Shown here piece after piece: positions 17,200 to 25,858 of a stretch of 64,000 bases of DNA (positions within the stretch are counted from its first letter, which is position 1; every line of letters starts with the position of its first letter). The translations under genes were made by a program, and so were the position numbers. The notes below the pieces were generated by a model that made no database searches, was not told the DNA's origin, and saw only the letters and a list, made by a program, of their open reading frames with translations. Origin of the DNA: Paenibacillus antibioticophila (GTDB lineage: Bacteria; Bacillota; Bacilli; Paenibacillales; Paenibacillaceae); assembly GCF_000455265.1 (NCBI RefSeq), contig NZ_HG005140.1, positions 363,848-427,847 of the forward strand, in the 5' to 3' direction.

Positions 17200-17688
17200 C
17201 TATTCCTCCCCGTTGTACGCTGCCTCTATTTGCTCCTGATACCACTCTTCATACTGAGCGATTCGCTCCTCTTCCTTGCTGGCCGGGTCGATTCCCAAGC
17301 CCTTAAGCTTGGACTTTTGCTCAGGGGCAGTAAGGTTTCCAAATTCGCCCGGCTCAAGAATCTTCAGCGACGCCCCTGAAAGAATACCGTCCAGAATGCT
17401 GTCGGAGGTCTCCATAGGAACCGAAGCAGGCAGAGGCGGATTCACTGGCTCACCACCAGCAATATCCTCCCCTTCTGGGACTTGGGCAGGAGGATCCGTT
17501 GATTCACCGGAAGTAGAACCGCCCTCCGGATCCTCCATCAGGGAACCCGTGTTTTCTTCGGTATCAAGATCAGCGAACTTCCCATTGTCCCTCAATGTCC
17601 GAATCAGATCCAAGGGCAGTTTCCCTTTAACATTCTCACCAGCCATATACAATCGTCCACCGTAATTTAGAGCTTCATTCAAGATCAT
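17200..17688 (-). CDS. Hypothetical head-region protein, acidic (162 aa)
   Basis: Directly after the capsid gene (four-base overlap). The N-terminus EALNYGGRLYMAGENVKGKLPLDLIRTLRDNGKFADL resembles the beta domain of the following 62-aa gene, suggesting related modules. The middle (about 50-95) is a low-complexity Pro/Gly/Ser/Glu linker, and the C-terminus is helical (LKGLGIDPASKEEERIAQYEEWYQEQIE). Function unknown; a head-tail adaptor or decoration role is possible. Confidence 0.5.
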   Translation of the reverse strand: MILNEALNYGGRLYMAGENVKGKLPLDLIRTLRDNGKFADLDTEENTGSLMEDPEGGSTSGESTDPPAQVPEGEDIAGGEPVNPPLPASVPMETSDSILDGILSGASLKILEPGEFGNLTAPEQKSKLKGLGIDPASKEEERIAQYEEWYQEQIEAAYNGEE

Positions 17689-19727
17689 GGAGTTGTCACC
17701 CCCGGATTCTTGAACATGCCGCGGCTATCCAGAATGGTTACGCCATAATCGAAGATAATCCGGAAATCCATACCCAATCGGTCGAAAGGAATGTCCGTTT
17801 CAAGCGTTGGTTCTTCTTGGCCGCGCAAGTACGTAACTTCAATCGTATCCGCAATATTTGCATCAGCAGCCAAGTACCATGCAGAGCTAGAATATTGATC
17901 AAGCTCTGCATCAACAATCAGATCAACAGAGTTGCGGAATACATTCGTTACTCCGCTATGCTTCCCGTCAGGATCAGCTTCACTGCGAAGGTGCTGTGCG
18001 GCTCCCGTTTCAAGCTCTGCTGGGACAAGCAGGTATTTCGGAGCGATGTTCAAGATTGCCTCGCCACGAATCCCCTTCTGTGTGCGCATCATTTTGCGGC
18101 CTTCGCTCATCGTTTGGGTGTTAATCGCCCCGCCAGTGCCAAGATTAGCATGAGCTGCACCGAAGAGATTTTCTCCGTCGAAGATAAGCGGGTTAGATGC
18201 CAGCATCTTATAGACGAGTGCGTTAATGCCTCGCTTCGCCGCAATCACATAGGCCGCCGGAACGCGAGAAAGCACACTCAAATCGTCATTAATAAACGCT
18301 TCGCGTGTGAATCCCCAGCGCTTGGAGTAAGTAAGGATCGCCTTATTGACCTTCTCATCCTTCATCGCCGTATCGTAAGGGATCGCTCCATTTTGAGGAG
18401 TGAGCTCCAAACTGCCAGCCTCGGAAATCCGATAGTGTTCAGCGGCTTTGAAGTCAGAATTCGACCCTTTACCTGTCCAATGTTGGAAGGTTGTCGGTGC
18501 CTCCTGGTACGCTTGAGACAGCGTCTTGTTGGCGGCGTTGGAAATAATCGACTGGAAGGTCGTGTCGGGCGATAAGGCGCGTTTCAGCAGATCCTCATCA
18601 CTCATCCGGTGTGCGCCGTCGATCCCTGCACGTTGCAAGCAATCAACTGCCAAGTCCCTCATTCTCATTGCCCGTAACTCTGTAGCTCCAGCAGCCGGAT
18701 TGGAAACACTTCTGCCCGCCCGCATCAGCAACGCATCCGATGCAGCGGCGCGGAATTTATCCGTCTCTTCAGCCACCACGCGAATACCGGATTGATTTGG
18801 TTTATTGCTTTCAATCTGCTTTTTCAAAATGGCGTCCTTAACAGCTTCGACGGAGCTGCCATCTCCAAGATATGGAGTCGGGTCCATGTTAAAATTACGG
18901 CACAAATCATTAATTTCCGTGGTGCGCTGTCTTTCAGCCGCAACCGCACGTTGCTGAATCTCCGCTTCATTAGGGTTTGGAACCGCCGGAGGAGTTACAC
19001 CGCGTTCACCAGTCCCGCCCCCACCATTGCCTCCTCCTGTATCCGGAGCGTGCATCAACCCCTGTGCCGCCAATGCGATCATTTTCAATCCCTTCATGCC
19101 TTCATCCTCGCCTTCTTCATTTTCCCAAGCGTTTGGGATTTTATGATTTCTACCCACGCCGACCGACGGATCGGCTGGCGTTGGTTCGATACTAATTTCA
19201 AAAGGCTGCCACTTAAGAGCAACTTGAGCCGGTCCCATGAACCTCCCATTTGCTGACGTTTTGCCTGGCCTTACTTCCTCCCAGCTACTCACTGAGTATC
19301 CTACAGAAACTCCTTTAATAACGCCTTTAATGACCTTCTGAAATACTTTGTCACTGTCGTCGTCATCATCAAACTGTACAATTGCCCTTGCTTTTCGCTC
19401 TGCATTGTCCACCCAAACCTTATTAATGACTCCAATAGGCATTCTTCCATAGTTGAAGTCCCGCCCATGAGCGAACAATAAAACCCCGACTTCGTTCAAC
19501 CTGGATAGGTCGATCGCATCGGGGTCATGGCTCAAGATTTCATTGCCGAACCAACGCTCATACGGAGCTTCTGAAGAAAATGAGAGTTCCACAGTTCTCT
19601 CTTCTTCGTTGATGGTATCACGGGCGAATGTCAGTGTTCGGCTAAGATGATTGTCGGGCTTCTCGCCGTCTCTACGCAGCGTCATCAGTTGATTCAATGT
19701 CTTCATCGTCGTCTTCCTCATCGTCAT
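17685..19727 (-). CDS. Fused prohead protease and major capsid protein
   Basis: The protein has 680 residues. The N-terminal about 190 residues are a caudoviral prohead protease: VGVLLFAHGRDFNYGRMPIG (His) and KGVIKGVSVGYSVSSWEE (Ser). A Gly/Asn/Glu-rich linker (about 210-260) follows, then a capsid domain including LIFDGENLFGAAHANLGTGGA and EVTYLRGQEEPTLE. ATG at 19727 follows GGAGGAGGGG and lies inside the portal gene; a longer reading to 19757 is unlikely. The protease would be released by self-cleavage during head maturation. Most phages encode these as separate genes. Confidence 0.85.
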   Translation of the reverse strand: MTMRKTTMKTLNQLMTLRRDGEKPDNHLSRTLTFARDTINEEERTVELSFSSEAPYERWFGNEILSHDPDAIDLSRLNEVGVLLFAHGRDFNYGRMPIGVINKVWVDNAERKARAIVQFDDDDDSDKVFQKVIKGVIKGVSVGYSVSSWEEVRPGKTSANGRFMGPAQVALKWQPFEISIEPTPADPSVGVGRNHKIPNAWENEEGEDEGMKGLKMIALAAQGLMHAPDTGGGNGGGGTGERGVTPPAVPNPNEAEIQQRAVAAERQRTTEINDLCRNFNMDPTPYLGDGSSVEAVKDAILKKQIESNKPNQSGIRVVAEETDKFRAAASDALLMRAGRSVSNPAAGATELRAMRMRDLAVDCLQRAGIDGAHRMSDEDLLKRALSPDTTFQSIISNAANKTLSQAYQEAPTTFQHWTGKGSNSDFKAAEHYRISEAGSLELTPQNGAIPYDTAMKDEKVNKAILTYSKRWGFTREAFINDDLSVLSRVPAAYVIAAKRGINALVYKMLASNPLIFDGENLFGAAHANLGTGGAINTQTMSEGRKMMRTQKGIRGEAILNIAPKYLLVPAELETGAAQHLRSEADPDGKHSGVTNVFRNSVDLIVDAELDQYSSSAWYLAADANIADTIEVTYLRGQEEPTLETDIPFDRLGMDFRIIFDYGVTILDSRGMFKNPGVTTP

Positions 19728-21183
19728 TCTGACTATCCCCTCCTCCTCGTTCTCCAATCAATTCATTGATCAGGTTAATCTCGGCTGCCCGCTGCACCAC
19801 AACATCCCGCCAATCCTCGCCGCGCTCCGCACAGATGCGGGCAAGCGTGTCTTGATTAGATTCTAATGCAATCTTATTGGCATCGGCTTCCTTCTTGGGA
19901 TCAATCCATGTGCTTCCAGGCGGAACCCATACATGATTGGTGTAAAGCTTCTTATTTTTCAAGTAATCCGGGAGGTTCAGCTTTCGACTCAAAAACATGC
20001 TGTCCATAAATTCGAGGTAGATCGGCTTGAGCACACGCTTAATGAGCATCTTCTGAAGCTTCTTGTACAACTTCCTATCCTCAATCAGCCCTTGACGAGC
20101 TGACGAATAGTTCACTTGCGACAAATCCCGAGAAACCGATTCATAGCTCAAACCCAACCCTGCCGCAATCATGCGGACCAGCGTCGCAATGAATTCCTTA
20201 GTGTTCGAAGCTTGCCCTGAAGGGATGACCGTTTGAACTTCATCCCCTGGATTCAGCTCCCCGATCATTCCCGGTGATAAGGATACGCCGCTATAGCTGA
20301 CAGGAGCATCAGCCGACGACCTCACTCCGCGCCCTACTCCCCCCTGTGGAGTATCCTTCTTGATAAATACCGCCATGCAGGCCATGACTCGTTCTTTGAT
20401 GGAAATCGCCTCGATGAACTGATTCACATCCTTGATTCGAGGCAGAGCGGTTGCAAGCTGCGAAACCTCCCGTATCTGCTGCGGATTACTCTTTTTGAAT
20501 AGGTAGATAACGTTTTCAGCAGGAATGCGCACCGTTTCGGTTGGATGCAGTAAATATCCATCGTATTTTTTGAAGTGATACGCAATCGGCTTATTGAATT
20601 CGTCAAGTTCGACTCCTTCAATAATCCTCTTATCCGACGGAACCTTGAGCGTACTCAGGTCATCGACAGAACGAATCTGCAACTTGAAGGGGAAATTGCT
20701 GTCCTTGACATAGACTTTCACAATAAATATCCCGCCGTCAACGATGTATCTCCGAATAATCATTTCTGTCATTTCGTCGAGAGATTGAGTAGCGGTAACG
20801 TCTATGTTTTCTGCCTCGCAAAATTCTTCCCATAGGGATTCGATCTGCTGATTGATTGCTCCATCCTTATTCCCTTCGACATTGTGCGGAACCTTTGCTT
20901 GCAGCATAATTCCTGTGCCTGTTACATTGCGATCAAATGCCTGCAGAATCCCCCCGGCCAGATCACTATTGTTCTCCAAATCCTGGGCACGGGCACGAAT
21001 CAACGAACGTTCTTGCTCCTTCTTCCATTCATTCGGGCTCTTTGATGGATTCCAGCCTTGATTCAATCGACCTTGGTCAGCAGAATCGAACACGCTCATC
21101 GCGCTACGCCAGGCCGCTCTCTTGTAAGCCCATCTAGGGCTAATTGTAGCGATAGATCGATCTATCCAACCCATTACATTCAC
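19672..21183 (-). CDS. Portal protein (lambda gpB family)
   Basis: The protein has 503 residues and forms the dodecameric DNA gate at the head vertex. Family features are AAWRSAMSVFDSADQGRLNQGW near the start, RSLIRARAQDLENNSDLAGGILQAFDRNVTG, and the later YESVSRDLSQVNYSSARQGLIEDRKLYK. The acidic C-terminus DDEEDDDEDIESTDDAA overlaps the start of the protease-capsid gene by 56 bases. Confidence 0.95.
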   Translation of the reverse strand: MNVMGWIDRSIATISPRWAYKRAAWRSAMSVFDSADQGRLNQGWNPSKSPNEWKKEQERSLIRARAQDLENNSDLAGGILQAFDRNVTGTGIMLQAKVPHNVEGNKDGAINQQIESLWEEFCEAENIDVTATQSLDEMTEMIIRRYIVDGGIFIVKVYVKDSNFPFKLQIRSVDDLSTLKVPSDKRIIEGVELDEFNKPIAYHFKKYDGYLLHPTETVRIPAENVIYLFKKSNPQQIREVSQLATALPRIKDVNQFIEAISIKERVMACMAVFIKKDTPQGGVGRGVRSSADAPVSYSGVSLSPGMIGELNPGDEVQTVIPSGQASNTKEFIATLVRMIAAGLGLSYESVSRDLSQVNYSSARQGLIEDRKLYKKLQKMLIKRVLKPIYLEFMDSMFLSRKLNLPDYLKNKKLYTNHVWVPPGSTWIDPKKEADANKIALESNQDTLARICAERGEDWRDVVVQRAAEINLINELIGERGGGDSQNDDEEDDDEDIESTDDAA

Positions 21184-21290
21184 CTCCTCCCCAGGGTGCT
21201 AATAAAGTCATGAAGCATACAGATAATTACAAGCAGGATAGCTGCTGCTATCCAAGGCCCCCTCCATCGCCTACAAGCTATTTTGATCAT
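21180..21290 (-). CDS. Tiny membrane protein between gpW-like and portal genes (36 aa)
   Basis: ATG at 21290 is preceded by GGGGAG eight bases upstream. The product MIKIACRRWRGPWIAAAILL plus VIICMLHDFISTLGRR is a basic N-terminus followed by one transmembrane helix. It overlaps the portal start by four bases, consistent with translational coupling. No homolog is known to me; coupling and SD make it a likely real gene. Confidence 0.5.
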   Translation of the reverse strand: MIKIACRRWRGPWIAAAILLVIICMLHDFISTLGRR

Positions 21291-21294
21291 CGGT

Positions 21295-21522
21295 CTATCT
21301 CCCCTCGAAATAGGCGTGATGAAAGATTGATCCGCCACACTCAGCAGACAGAATCTCCCGTTCCAACCGGTCTCTTTCCTTGTACAGTAGAGCCAGATCA
21401 GCCCGGCGCAATTGCCTGCTGCCAATGCGATACTCTTGAGCTCCGCTTTGTATAGCAGCAATAGCAGTCTTCACCTGCCTCAACTCTTCTCGAAGCTCCT
21501 CAATTCGTTCTTCGTCACTCAT
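21295..21522 (-). CDS. gpW-like head-tail joining protein (75 aa)
   Basis: Starts MSDEERIEELREELRQVKTAI at 21522 and contains YRIGSRQLRRADLALLYKERDRLEREI, typical of gpW/DUF6148-type small head proteins found between terminase and portal. It would stabilise the filled head. It overlaps the terminase stop by four bases. A longer reading from 21546 adds an unlikely leader. Confidence 0.75.
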   Translation of the reverse strand: MSDEERIEELREELRQVKTAIAAIQSGAQEYRIGSRQLRRADLALLYKERDRLEREILSAECGGSIFHHAYFEGR

Positions 21523-23327
21523 AACCACTTCCCACCTCCTACCCAATTGTTCGCCTTGGCCTTGCTATCAGCAGGTTTTGGCGCTTCTGGAGCTTCATAT
21601 CGCATATACCGGATGCCAAGGCAGTCAGCAGCAAATGCCGCGTATACCTCACAATCCAAATAGTGATTATCTGCGTGAGCTGTCTTCGGTCGCCAAACTT
21701 CAACATCACGACGACCGTTCTTCTCGATGACCTTCTCCTCCGCTGTGATCTGCTCTGCATAATCAAGGTCGCAACCAACATAGACAAACCAGCCCCCCGG
21801 CTCATCCTTGCTACGAGCAATACGGCCAGCAATAAAGTCCTTGTAATATCCGCCGTCAACGTGATAGAGCGATATACCATACATGCCCTTGTCCTCGCGG
21901 TCAATCTTGGTGTGTCGGTATTTCGTCGGCAATGGTGTATTTGAACCCTTAACAGATACTGCCCATTCACTATTTCTAGCACAGAAATCATAGGTTTCAT
22001 CAGCATTATAACCGGAGTCAATCGCCGTGAGATTTACAAAGAATTCCGTTCCATCACGAGTGCAATAGGAGATATTCATAACATCCTCAATCTGAGTCCA
22101 CGTCTCCACAACGCCATGACGGACGTTGTAGCTCTCCATATTCTCTCCCCATGCCCGAATTGTGTAATACATTCGGTCCTTTTGGACGTCAACCCCGCCC
22201 GTCAGCAGGATTGTCCGGTCCGGCACAACGCCTTCCTCGTATTCACTCGCCCGTTCCAGCACCTTGTCACTGCTCAGCTTAACTTGCGTATTCTCCCAAG
22301 GCTCAGCCAACCAGCTATTCACGAAGTTCATGAGCTCTTCCGGAGACCTCTTGGAAATCAAAAATTCATATGCGACGTCTCCAAACCTCACCCAAGGGCT
22401 ATAGATTGCATTCAAGTGAAACCCGGTCTTGCCGCCAGGCTTTGTCGAGCCCGATTCTGTACGCCACACCCCGCCTCGCAGCATCAAGGGTTTATGTGCG
22501 TCTCTGATTTGTCCTTTGCAGCTCTCACACTCGTAAAAAGCTGTTCCTCTCACCTGTTCCGGTGCCAATGAGGAATCGAATTTGATTTGCTTGAACTTAA
22601 ACGTATGAAGCTGCCCGCAATGTGGACATGGAACAAAGTAGTGCATCCTGACATCAGCTCCGAGCCAAGCCTGCCAGATGGGGCCTGATTTGAGCGTGGG
22701 AGTTGATGTCTGCATAATCTTTTTATTAAATGGGAAGGTCTTTGTACGTTCCCTCGCTAGCGCTCTTGGATCAGCCTCTTTACCTGCTGTTTTAGGGTAT
22801 TTGTCCACTTCATCCATGAAAAGATAGCGAATGGCGCGCGATGACAAAGAAGCCGGGCTGTTCGCACCAGCAATAACCGCATACATACCTTCGAATTGCA
22901 GTTCGCGAACGGTGCTTTCTTCCGGTTTGAATCGCCCTGATAATGCCGGGCTGAGTTCCAACATCGGCTGGAGCCGATTCTTCGACGTGTATTCCGCAAG
23001 CTCCAACATCGGATAGACGATCAATGCTGGGTTAGGATCCTGCGCAATAACGTATCCGAACATATTGTTCAGGCTTTCCGTGCCACCAACCTGTGTCGGT
23101 TTAACAAAAATAATCTCTTCGATGCGAGGATCCGTGAAGGCATCCATAATCCCGCGCAAATACGGAGTTCGGTCAGTAGACCACGGCCCAGGTTCGGCGG
23201 AAGTCTTGCTATCCAGTACGCGGTAACGGTCAGCCCATTCAGATACAGTCAGCTTCTCGGGCGGTTTCAATACCTTGAGCGAGGATAGCAGCCATTCAGG
23301 CAATACTGCCTCAGTCTTTTCTGGCAT
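21519..23327 (-). CDS. Terminase large subunit (GpA family)
   Basis: The product is about 602 residues from ATG 23327. The ATPase part has VKPTQVGGTESLNNMFGYVI (Walker A-like loop) and LFMDEVDKYP (Walker B, catalytic Glu). CPHCGQLHTFKF..CESCKGQI is the zinc-binding insert typical of GpA. The nuclease part has GGVDVQKDRMYYTIRAWG and the late DCEVYAAFAAD. It packages DNA into proheads. A longer reading with extra Cys-rich N-terminus runs into the small subunit gene and is less likely. Confidence 0.95.
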   Translation of the reverse strand: MPEKTEAVLPEWLLSSLKVLKPPEKLTVSEWADRYRVLDSKTSAEPGPWSTDRTPYLRGIMDAFTDPRIEEIIFVKPTQVGGTESLNNMFGYVIAQDPNPALIVYPMLELAEYTSKNRLQPMLELSPALSGRFKPEESTVRELQFEGMYAVIAGANSPASLSSRAIRYLFMDEVDKYPKTAGKEADPRALARERTKTFPFNKKIMQTSTPTLKSGPIWQAWLGADVRMHYFVPCPHCGQLHTFKFKQIKFDSSLAPEQVRGTAFYECESCKGQIRDAHKPLMLRGGVWRTESGSTKPGGKTGFHLNAIYSPWVRFGDVAYEFLISKRSPEELMNFVNSWLAEPWENTQVKLSSDKVLERASEYEEGVVPDRTILLTGGVDVQKDRMYYTIRAWGENMESYNVRHGVVETWTQIEDVMNISYCTRDGTEFFVNLTAIDSGYNADETYDFCARNSEWAVSVKGSNTPLPTKYRHTKIDREDKGMYGISLYHVDGGYYKDFIAGRIARSKDEPGGWFVYVGCDLDYAEQITAEEKVIEKNGRRDVEVWRPKTAHADNHYLDCEVYAAFAADCLGIRYMRYEAPEAPKPADSKAKANNWVGGGKWL

Positions 23328-23838
23328 CGTACACACCCCGCACCGACAGTTGCAGCAGTACGGAATTCGTTGCATCCGCAATTTCTTGTTCAATCACACG
23401 AACCTGCTCCGGGTCCAAATAGGGAGCAATATCCATAGCAATCTTTCTGCTATAGCCTCCCATTGACCGTTTAAGGGAAACAAAAAAACGCTGGAGTTCG
23501 CTCACAACGTCCTCGCGTCTGATATATTCACCTTTGGCAATGTCATTCTTCAAAGTAGCAGCATCCGCCTGCTGTTCCTTCAATTTCGCTTCATAATATA
23601 GCTTCTGCTGAGACAAGGTCATCTCTTCTTCCGTATCCGGTGTTTTCTTCACCCCACGGTTTTCAATGACCCAATTGAAAGTATCCTTGAGCGAGTACCA
23701 TCCTCTTGCCTTCTTCGGCATCCCGCTTCGCTCCCACTGTGCAATTGTATTGCGATGCACGCCCAACACCTCGCAGAGCTCAGAAGTAGCGACACACAAG
23801 GCCCCATCGATCATTTTTGCTTTTACTTTTCCACTCAA
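23311..23838 (-). CDS. Terminase small subunit (Nu1-like)
   Basis: The N-terminal HTH recognises the packaging site: ALCVATSELCEVLGVHRNTIAQWERSGMPKKARGWY, as in Nu1-type small terminases. A helical linker and oligomerisation region (about 80-150) follow. TTG at 23838 has AGGAGGGGG just upstream; an ATG reading at 23859 would lie within that SD region. It overlaps the large subunit start by 17 bases. Confidence 0.85.
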   Translation of the reverse strand: MSGKVKAKMIDGALCVATSELCEVLGVHRNTIAQWERSGMPKKARGWYSLKDTFNWVIENRGVKKTPDTEEEMTLSQQKLYYEAKLKEQQADAATLKNDIAKGEYIRREDVVSELQRFFVSLKRSMGGYSRKIAMDIAPYLDPEQVRVIEQEIADATNSVLLQLSVRGVYDARKD

Positions 23839-23880
23839 AATACCCCCTCCTAAATGCACAATGCCTTATGTGCAAATTTT

Positions 23881-24010
23881 ATAAAACTCAGCCCGTTTCT
23901 GGGCTCGCTAGTACCCGCATGGGGGCCACCCCCTGGGAAGGACCCTTTTCCCACTTTCTGGTACTTTTCAGGAAAATCCCTTCAATCCCTTGCCCCGTAT
24001 GGGCTCCGGG
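23881..24010. other. Candidate cos/packaging region upstream of terminase
   Basis: The 385-bp stretch 23839-24223 has no convincing gene. It begins with an inverted repeat AGCCC/GGGCT (23891-23906), then ACCCGCATGGGGGCCACCCC, whose GGGGG-CCA-CCCCC is nearly self-complementary, then GGGAAGGACCCTTTTCCC. Compact GC-rich dyads next to the small terminase gene are typical of cos sites. The exact nicks cannot be read from sequence. Confidence 0.5.
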
Positions 24011-24223
24011 TTTTCAATGGTCTGGAAGGCTGCCGCTGCTCTCTAAGTTATCCATATCTTATTAAAGAGCATAACTGGAAGAGATTCTCTCTCCCCTACT
24101 CCCATAAGGGTTTTCAGCTAATTCCTCGTCTCAGTTCCACACTCGTTAAATATAAGAAACTCATGAATCTCCCTATCCATTTCCTCATTCTGGTAAACTA
24201 GATTTCAGAGGGAGGTGATAAAG

Positions 24224-24556
24224 ATGAGACCCTATTTTTTTGTGATTAACATTGTTCCATCACCTGATAATAAAGACTGTCAAGATATCGCCGGTGCAAA
24301 GGCGCATATCTGGGTCATTTCCGATGACAAAGAGAAAGCCAAGCTAAGAGCTGTAGACTATATCACGAAATCTCACTGGCAGATCGTAGGCTTTGAGTAC
24401 GAATTCGAGATTCAACAAGAGCAGATTTCAAAGTTGCATGAAGATGAAGTTCGTCTCTACAAGACCGCTCTTCAATACGGAATTGCTGCTGATTATATTG
24501 CGTATCCAAAGATACCAGGAAACCCTGATGATCCTCCGATAATTCGGCAGCTTTAG
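24224..24556 (+). CDS. Hypothetical plus-strand phage protein (110 aa)
   Basis: ATG at 24224 follows GGAGGTGAT. The product starts MRPYFFVINIVPSPDNKD and has alternating strands and helices, including GAKAHIWVISDDKEKAKLRAVDYI and HWQIVGFEYEFEI. I do not recognise it. It reads opposite to the late genes, has its own terminator and sits between terminase and the recombinase gene, so it is probably an independently expressed moron. Confidence 0.6.
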   Translation: MRPYFFVINIVPSPDNKDCQDIAGAKAHIWVISDDKEKAKLRAVDYITKSHWQIVGFEYEFEIQQEQISKLHEDEVRLYKTALQYGIAADYIAYPKIPGNPDDPPIIRQL

Positions 24557-24588
24557 ATAACGAATATTCATAGCTTCCTTTTGGGTTG

Positions 24589-24612
24589 ACCACCGTCTTT
24601 GCGGTGGTTTTC
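24589..24612 (+). terminator. Terminator of the 110-aa plus-strand gene
   Basis: A 7-bp stem ACCACCG/CGGTGGT with a 6-nt loop is followed by TTTCTTTT on the plus strand, 33 bp past the stop. Confidence 0.85.
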
Positions 24613-24647
24613 TTTTGGTCTTTTCTCATTTAGCACCTCTTCAACAT

Positions 24648-25193
24648 TTATAATCCAAAGCGATTCATTGCAGCATCCATCATGTCCTGATCCATGCCGA
24701 TGTATCTCATGGTGATACTCTTATCGGAATGGTTCAGCATGTTCTGAACGAGAGTGATATCCTTCGTCTTCTGATACATGTGATAGCCAAATGTCTTCCT
24801 AAGGGTATGAGTCCCGATATCAACCAGGCCGAATTCAACAGCGGCCTTCTTCATGATCTTATAGGCCATGTCCCGTTTGATCGGGTTATTCTTACCGCCT
24901 TGGCGAGAAGGGAACAATACATCGCCTGGATTCATGTCTGCTGTATAACGCTTGATTTCCCGTTTAAGAGTGGGGGTAATCTTCATGATCTTTCGCTTGC
25001 CCGTCTTCATTTCGTTCATGACAATGTAATCGCCGGTTACGTCCCTCACTCTAAACTTCAGCACGTCCTGAATCCGAAGTCCTGTATTGATGCCGAATAC
25101 AAACAGCATGTAATTTCGGTACGACTGCCGCATCAGATAATCTTTAATAGCATCGATTGTTTCCTGATCCCGAATCGGCTGTACAAAGTTCAT
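24648..25193 (-). CDS. Small tyrosine recombinase (second integrase-like protein)
   Basis: The 181-residue protein is almost only the catalytic domain of the XerC/D-like family. The catalytic set is complete: Arg40 in TGLRIQDVL, Lys63, His129-Arg132 in THTLRKT, His155 in LNHSDKS and Tyr164 in MRYIG. The N-terminal core-binding domain is nearly absent. It sits beside the terminase, far from the main integrase at 40219-41496. Similar orphan recombinases occur in Bacillus-group phages near packaging genes; roles in dimer resolution or termini processing have been suggested but are unproven here. Confidence 0.85.
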   Translation of the reverse strand: MNFVQPIRDQETIDAIKDYLMRQSYRNYMLFVFGINTGLRIQDVLKFRVRDVTGDYIVMNEMKTGKRKIMKITPTLKREIKRYTADMNPGDVLFPSRQGGKNNPIKRDMAYKIMKKAAVEFGLVDIGTHTLRKTFGYHMYQKTKDITLVQNMLNHSDKSITMRYIGMDQDMMDAAMNRFGL

Positions 25194-25316
25194 ATCACCA
25201 CCTCATTTCAAAATCCCAAGCGTTTGGGAAATTAAATTTGAATACAAACCACAATTCTTGATGGTATCATCCTTCTTTTGATGATATGATTTAGCAAAAA
25301 AAACAAAAGGTGAATC

Positions 25317-25682
25317 ATGAAAAAAGTGGTATTATTGTTTTCAATTCTAATCATTTATCTCGTGTTTTTAGTTTTGTCCTTTAAAAAGCCTGTTGATTTA
25401 AACAGCCAGACAACTACAATTCCTGAAACTACTACTTTTGTTTCTAATGAAATCGATCCTTCTATTAACACTCAGGATAAATCAAAAACTTATTATGCAG
25501 ATACACATTGCGATACAAATAAGGGCCATGCAAAGGTGCTCTGCGTAAGACATGTGGAATTAGAAAAGTGTGGGCAGCACTTGGATAATTACGTGTTAGA
25601 CGGGAAGATACACAAGGGTTCCTTAGATCCAGAAAGATATAAAGAATGCGTCATTAAAAACATCTCACCTGCTAACAGATAA
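25317..25682 (+). CDS. Secreted or membrane-anchored unknown protein (121 aa)
   Basis: N-terminal hydrophobic signal/anchor KKVVLLFSILIIYLVFLVLSF (residues 2-22), then a Thr/Ser/Asn-rich linker and a small extracellular domain with four cysteines (HCDT, VLCVRHVELEKCG, KECVIK) that could form two disulfides. ATG has AAAAGGTGA seven bases upstream. AT-rich and on the plus strand, unlike neighbours, which suggests a lysogenic conversion gene. Function unknown. Confidence 0.6.
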   Translation: MKKVVLLFSILIIYLVFLVLSFKKPVDLNSQTTTIPETTTFVSNEIDPSINTQDKSKTYYADTHCDTNKGHAKVLCVRHVELEKCGQHLDNYVLDGKIHKGSLDPERYKECVIKNISPANR

Positions 25683-25687
25683 TCAAC

Positions 25688-25843
25688 CTAACTTTTTTTG
25701 TCTTCATAATATACACACCTCTGCTTGCTACAGAACTGCTTTACACCCGTCCAGTTTCCCCAAATACAGCCCTTGCACTTTGAGGGCTGATGTTCTGACT
25801 TGCTCGGTACGGGAGAAGGGCGGGGGAGTGCTTTCAATGTCAA
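25688..25843 (-). CDS. Small Cys-rich putative zinc-binding phage protein (51 aa)
   Basis: TTG at 25843 follows AAAGGAGG by about eight bases. The product ends SKCKGCIWGNWTGVKQFCSK then QRCVYYEDKKS, with CxxC and CxxxxC pairs suited to one zinc. Cys-knuckle proteins of this form are common in Bacillus-group prophages. It is immediately downstream of the 80-aa gene (15-bp gap) and in the same direction. Confidence 0.6.
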   Translation of the reverse strand: MTLKALPRPSPVPSKSEHQPSKCKGCIWGNWTGVKQFCSKQRCVYYEDKKS

Positions 25844-25858
25844 CCCTAACGCCTCCTT

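Noticed and set aside
17817..18575. 252-codon plus-strand frame over the capsid gene
   Set aside because: Opposite to the protease-capsid fusion, whose domain motifs are continuous.
23854..24201. 115-codon plus-strand frame upstream of terminase
   Set aside because: Low-complexity translation, no SD, and it covers the GC-rich candidate cos region.
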